The notes below the pieces were generated by a model that searched no databases, was not told where the DNA came from, and worked only from the letters and a program-made list of their open reading frames with translations. Below are positions 60,576-64,000 of a stretch of 64,000 nt of DNA, piece after piece; the stretch's first letter is position 1, and the number at the start of each line of letters is the position of its first letter. Source of the DNA: Proteromonas lacertae (taxonomy: Eukaryota > Sar > Bigyra > Opalinata > Proteromonadidae); NCBI GenBank assembly GCA_002245135.1, contig NGBS01000585.1, forward strand, positions 1 through 64,000, given 5' to 3'. Position numbers and translations under genes: made by a program.

Positions 60576-63500
60576 ATGGATGCAATTATGTATACTAAAA
60601 AGAGGAACGAATTTGGGTTCCATTGCTACTTTGATGATGTAAAAGGTCAAATACTTCATACTGTTGAACCAACGTATAATTTATAGTAATGTAATATAAT
60701 AGAGGTGAATTTGATGATAAATATATATTTAGAAATCCTACAAGTGTTGAATTAGATACAACTCCTGATATATGTTATCATGCTGTATTGTTTGGATTTT
60801 ATATAAAAATTATAGGTTGGAACAGAAAGAGTCATTTTATGTAATAAAGGTATGCATCATACAGAAGGAGGCTGGCCAAAAGAAGTCGATGTTGATGATA
60901 ATGATGCAAAGAATCGTTTTAGAAAGAAGACAGAGAAGGGTATCGCTGATAAAGATGGATCTGGAGGTACTGCACCTATAGCAGAATCAATAAAACGTTT
61001 AGGACCAGTAATTGTAGAAAGTGTTCGTCAAAATAGTACAATAGATTTATACGAAGAATATTTTGATGGTGAAATGGAAGATCATTCAAGTGAACCACCA
61101 TCCGCTAAAGGTTTAGCCAAATTCAGAGATCCTAACGATGTAAAAAGATCAGCTACCAGTATCAATTGGAATCCAGAAGCTCCTAATAAATTAGCTATAT
61201 CCTATTCAATATTAAATTTTCAAGATCAAAGATTTTTAAATGAAAGAATGCCAGTACAATCCTATGTTTGGGATATTAACAATCCAAACGCTCCAGAACA
61301 AGAACTTGTACCAGCATCACCACTCTGCTGTTTGAAATTCAATAAATCTCCAGATACACTAGTAGGTGGATCATATAATGGTTTAATCACTTTCTTTGAT
61401 ATAAGAAAGTCTGGTGGTAATCCCTGTGAAGTATCTGTAATAGAAAACTCACATCATGATCCAGTATATGATATTCACTGGGTACAAAGTAAGACAGGTA
61501 ATCAATGTGCTTCAGTATCAACAGATGGAAGAGTGTTATGGTGGGATACTCGTAGATTGAATGAACCAACTGATGTAGTTGAATTATTAGATGAATCAAC
61601 AGGACAATTGTTAGGAGGTAGTTCAATGGCATATTTACAAGAAGCAGGTCCAACTAAGTACTTAGTAGGTTCAGAACAAGGTTTAGTTATAAATATCAAT
61701 ATGAGAAACAAGAAACAAGGAGGTGCTTTGACTGTATATGATCCAATAGGTAGACATCATGCACCAATCACAGCAATAGAAAGAAATCCAGCACATCCTA
61801 AATACTTCTTAACAGTAGGTGATTGGACAGCTAGATTATGGGTAGAAGACCTCAGAACTCCGATTATGACTACACAATATCATCCATCTTACTTAACATC
61901 AGGATGTTGGAGTCCAACCAGACCAGGTGTATTCTATGTAACAAGAATGGATGGTGTTGTAGATGTTTGGGATTATTTCCATACACAAAGTGAAGTTGCT
62001 TATTCACATAAGGTTGGTGATTTACCATTATCATCTATTGCAATTCAAGGTGCTACTAGAAATGGAGGTGGTAAATTAGTTGCTATTGGTGATGTTAGTG
62101 GTACAGTAACTTTATTAGAAGTATGTGATAGTTTATCAGTTCCAAGGTCGAATGAGAAAGTAGCGATAGGCAATATGTTGGAAAGAGAAACAAAAAGAGA
62201 AAAGAATCTAAGTGCAAGAATAAAGGAAATAAAGAAGAGACAACAACAGCAAGCATTAGAAAAGAAAGCTGAACAAGATATAGCAAGAGAAGCAAATTCT
62301 GATTCAATGATAGCTTTGTTGAAGAAAGTGGAAGAAGATTTTGATAATTTAATTAATGAAGAAGAAGAGGAGGAGAAGAAAGAAGAAAAGCCAGTTGCTG
62401 AAGCTGTTGCTAAAGAAGGTGATGATAGTAAACCAAAGAATCAAGAGAGTAAAGCAGAATTAGAAGGAGAAGCTAAACCAGCAGAAGGAGAAGTTAAACC
62501 AACAGAAGAAGGTGAAGCTAAACCAGCAGAAGGTGAAGAAAAGCCTGCTGAAGGAGAAGCTAAAGCAGAAGGAGAAGAAGTTAAACCAACAGAAGGAGAA
62601 GAAAAGCCTGCTGAAGGAGAAGCTAAAGCAGAAGGCGAAGAAGCTAAACCAGAAGGAGAAGAAACTAAACCAGTAGAAGGAGAAGAAGTTAAACCAACAG
62701 AAGGTGAAGAAAAGCCTGCTGAAGGAGAAGCTAAAGCAGAAGGCGAAGAAGCTAAACCAGAAGGAGAAGAAACTAAACCAGTAGAAGGTGAAGAAAAGCC
62801 TGCTGAAGATGAAGCAAAACCAGCAGAAGGTGAAGAAGGAAAACCTGTTGAAGGAGAAGCTAAACCAGAAGGAGAAGAAACTAAACCAACAGAAGGAGAA
62901 GAAAAGCCTGCTGAAGGAGAAGCTAAAGCAGAAGGCGAAGAAGCTAAACCAGAAGGTGAAGAAGGAAAACCTGTTGAAGGAGAAGAAAGTAAGGTTACAG
63001 AAGGAGAAAGCACATTTACTGATGATTTCAAAGAATCAGAAAGTAAAGTAGAAGAAGGAGAAGGAAAACCAGTTGAAGGAGAAGAAAGTAAAGTTACAGA
63101 AGGAGAATCACAATTAGTTGATGATTTTGAAGAATCAAAAGCTGAAGGAGAAGAAAAGCCAGAAGGTGAAGAAGAAGCAAAAACTGAAGAAACAAAACTT
63201 CCTGAAGGTGAAGCACAGGCTGAAGGAGAAGATAAGCCAGTAGAAGGAGAAGAAGAAAAACCTGCTGAAGAAGAAGAAAGCAATACAGACGATGCAACAA
63301 AACGAAAATTATCGCCTGGAAGAGAAATGGCAATTGGTCAATATGGTAATATACAAGATGTTCAATTAGAACAATCAACTGAAGAAGCACCAGCAGAAGA
63401 AGCAGCTCCAGTTGAAGAAGAACAACCAGCTGAAGAACAACCAGCAACAGAAGAAGCTCCAACTGAAGAGGAAAAACCAGCTGAAGAAGCACCAGCAGAA

Positions 63501-63797
63501 GAAGAAGCACCAGCTGAAGAAAAACCAGCAGAAGAACAACCAGCAACAGAAGAAGTTCCAACTGAAGAGGAAAAACCAGCTGAAGAGGAAAAACCAGCAG
63601 AAGAAGCACCAGCTGAAGAAGAAACACCAGCTGAAGAACAACCAGCTGAGGGAGAAACACCAGCTGAAGAACAACCAGCTGAAGAAGAAACACCAGCAAC
63701 AGAAGAAGCTCCAGAAGAAGATACAACCGATAAAGTTGAAGAAAGTGGTTTTGATGATGATTTTGCAGATAGTAAAGCAGAAGAATCAACAGAATAA
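60576..63797 (+). CDS. DNAI2: Outer-arm dynein intermediate chain 2 (DNAI2/IC69) with giant acidic tail
   Basis: DNAI2 is a WD-repeat intermediate chain of outer dynein arms. The start MDAIMYTKKRNEFG, then HHTEGGWPKEVD, NRFRKKTEK and QNSTIDLYEEYF, matches DNAI2 closely. The WD repeats run to about residue 450 (SYVWDINN, GRVLWWDTRR, DWTARLWVEDL, VVDVWDYFH). After a basic coiled coil comes a tail of about 480 residues made of imperfect GEEKPAEGEAK and EEAPAEEEK-like repeats, almost doubling the protein (human DNAI2 is about 605 residues). Two introns near 60682-60711 and 60785-60815 were removed. No frameshift. Confidence 0.95.
62395..63755 (+). repeat. Coding minisatellite, Glu/Pro/Ala/Lys repeats
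   Basis: Imperfect DNA repeats based on GAAGGAGAAGCTAAA and GAAGAAACACCAGCT units encode the acidic tail of DNAI2. The phase is kept throughout, so expansion and contraction have occurred in whole codons. Confidence 0.85.
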
Positions 63798-63964
63798 ACA
63801 GAGAGAAGTTTTTCCCTTCCATCTTCTTTCTGATAATATAAATAATCTCTTATACACATTCCTTCTTAATTAATGATTATTATTTACTTTTTGTATTATA
63901 TTAAGTAACAAAAACAAATAAAAATAACTATAAATAATAAATAACTAAAAACAATATTCTTTCT

Positions 63965-64000
63965 CTATAAATTCTGCTTGAACTTTTGTATATCTTGACC
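63965..64000 (-). CDS. Possible last codons of a gene running off the window
   Basis: On the minus strand the final bases read GQDIQKFKQNL followed by TAG. The composition suits coding sequence, and the next gene would converge with DNAI2. Too short to identify. Confidence 0.3.
   Translation of the reverse strand, partial: GQDIQKFKQNL

Noticed and set aside
62395-63755. CRISPR-like or non-coding satellite array
   Set aside because: The repeat is imperfect, kept in codon phase, and continuous with the DNAI2 frame.
62441-63859. Long minus-strand Ser/Leu-rich open frames
   Set aside because: Opposite-strand shadows of the DNAI2 repeat tail.

Overview
This window is nuclear DNA from a very AT-rich, flagellated, single-celled eukaryote. 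Almost every gene is broken by tiny introns, mostly 19-60 nt, which usually begin GTAT and end in a T-rich run plus TAG. Several products belong to motile cilia or centrioles: DNAI2, an ODAD1-like dynein docking factor, a CCDC191-like protein, a LisH-TBCC protein and a NEK kinase. TAA, TAG and TGA all occur as normal stops, so the code looks standard. I cannot name the species or the lineage with confidence.

Layout. 0-1.1 kb: end-truncated coiled-coil gene. 1.3-4.7 kb: decayed kinase-LRR gene. 4.7-7.4 kb: membrane receptor with a pseudokinase-kinase tandem. 7.4-24.7 kb: dense housekeeping and flagellar genes (VPS16, CCDC191-like, eIF4E, signal peptide peptidase, NEK, TRAPPC1, EXOSC7, ODAD1-like, PRKRIP1-like, Rab1). 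24.8-27.2 kb: secreted GPI-type surface protein whose 454-nt intron holds a TPP riboswitch. 27.3-32 kb: BuGZ, GPATCH1, GORAB and an unknown acidic protein. 32-38 kb: three tandem intronless members of an unrecognised zinc-finger family with duplicated flanks. 38-50.8 kb: TBC1D5-like, PGAP1, a divergent pair of related unknown genes, beta-mannosidase, LisH-TBCC. 50.9-56.7 kb: a giant TIG-repeat protein. 56.7-60.4 kb: two more decayed kinase-LRR copies in the opposite orientation to the first. 60.6-63.8 kb: DNAI2 with a very long acidic repeat tail.

The most unusual signal is in the reading frames. In eight otherwise healthy genes on both strands I count 13 places where the reading frame must move forward by one base, and none where it must move back by one. 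All 13 can be explained by skipping the T of an in-frame stop codon, although in some genes the shift may lie a little upstream. Essential conserved domains (the VPS16 C-terminus, the GPATCH1 G-patch, the TBC domain, the TBCC domain, the SPP catalytic domain, the BuGZ C-terminal motif) lie beyond these points. The decayed kinase-LRR copies in the same window carry mixed +1 and -1 shifts, as expected for pseudogenes. Programmed +1 frameshifting, removal of U from the mRNA, or a systematic one-base insertion artefact could each explain this; the sequence alone cannot decide.

The second notable item is the TPP aptamer inside an intron of a cell-surface protein gene that is not an obvious thiamine gene. 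Keeping that intron would give a shorter protein with a different hydrophobic tail.
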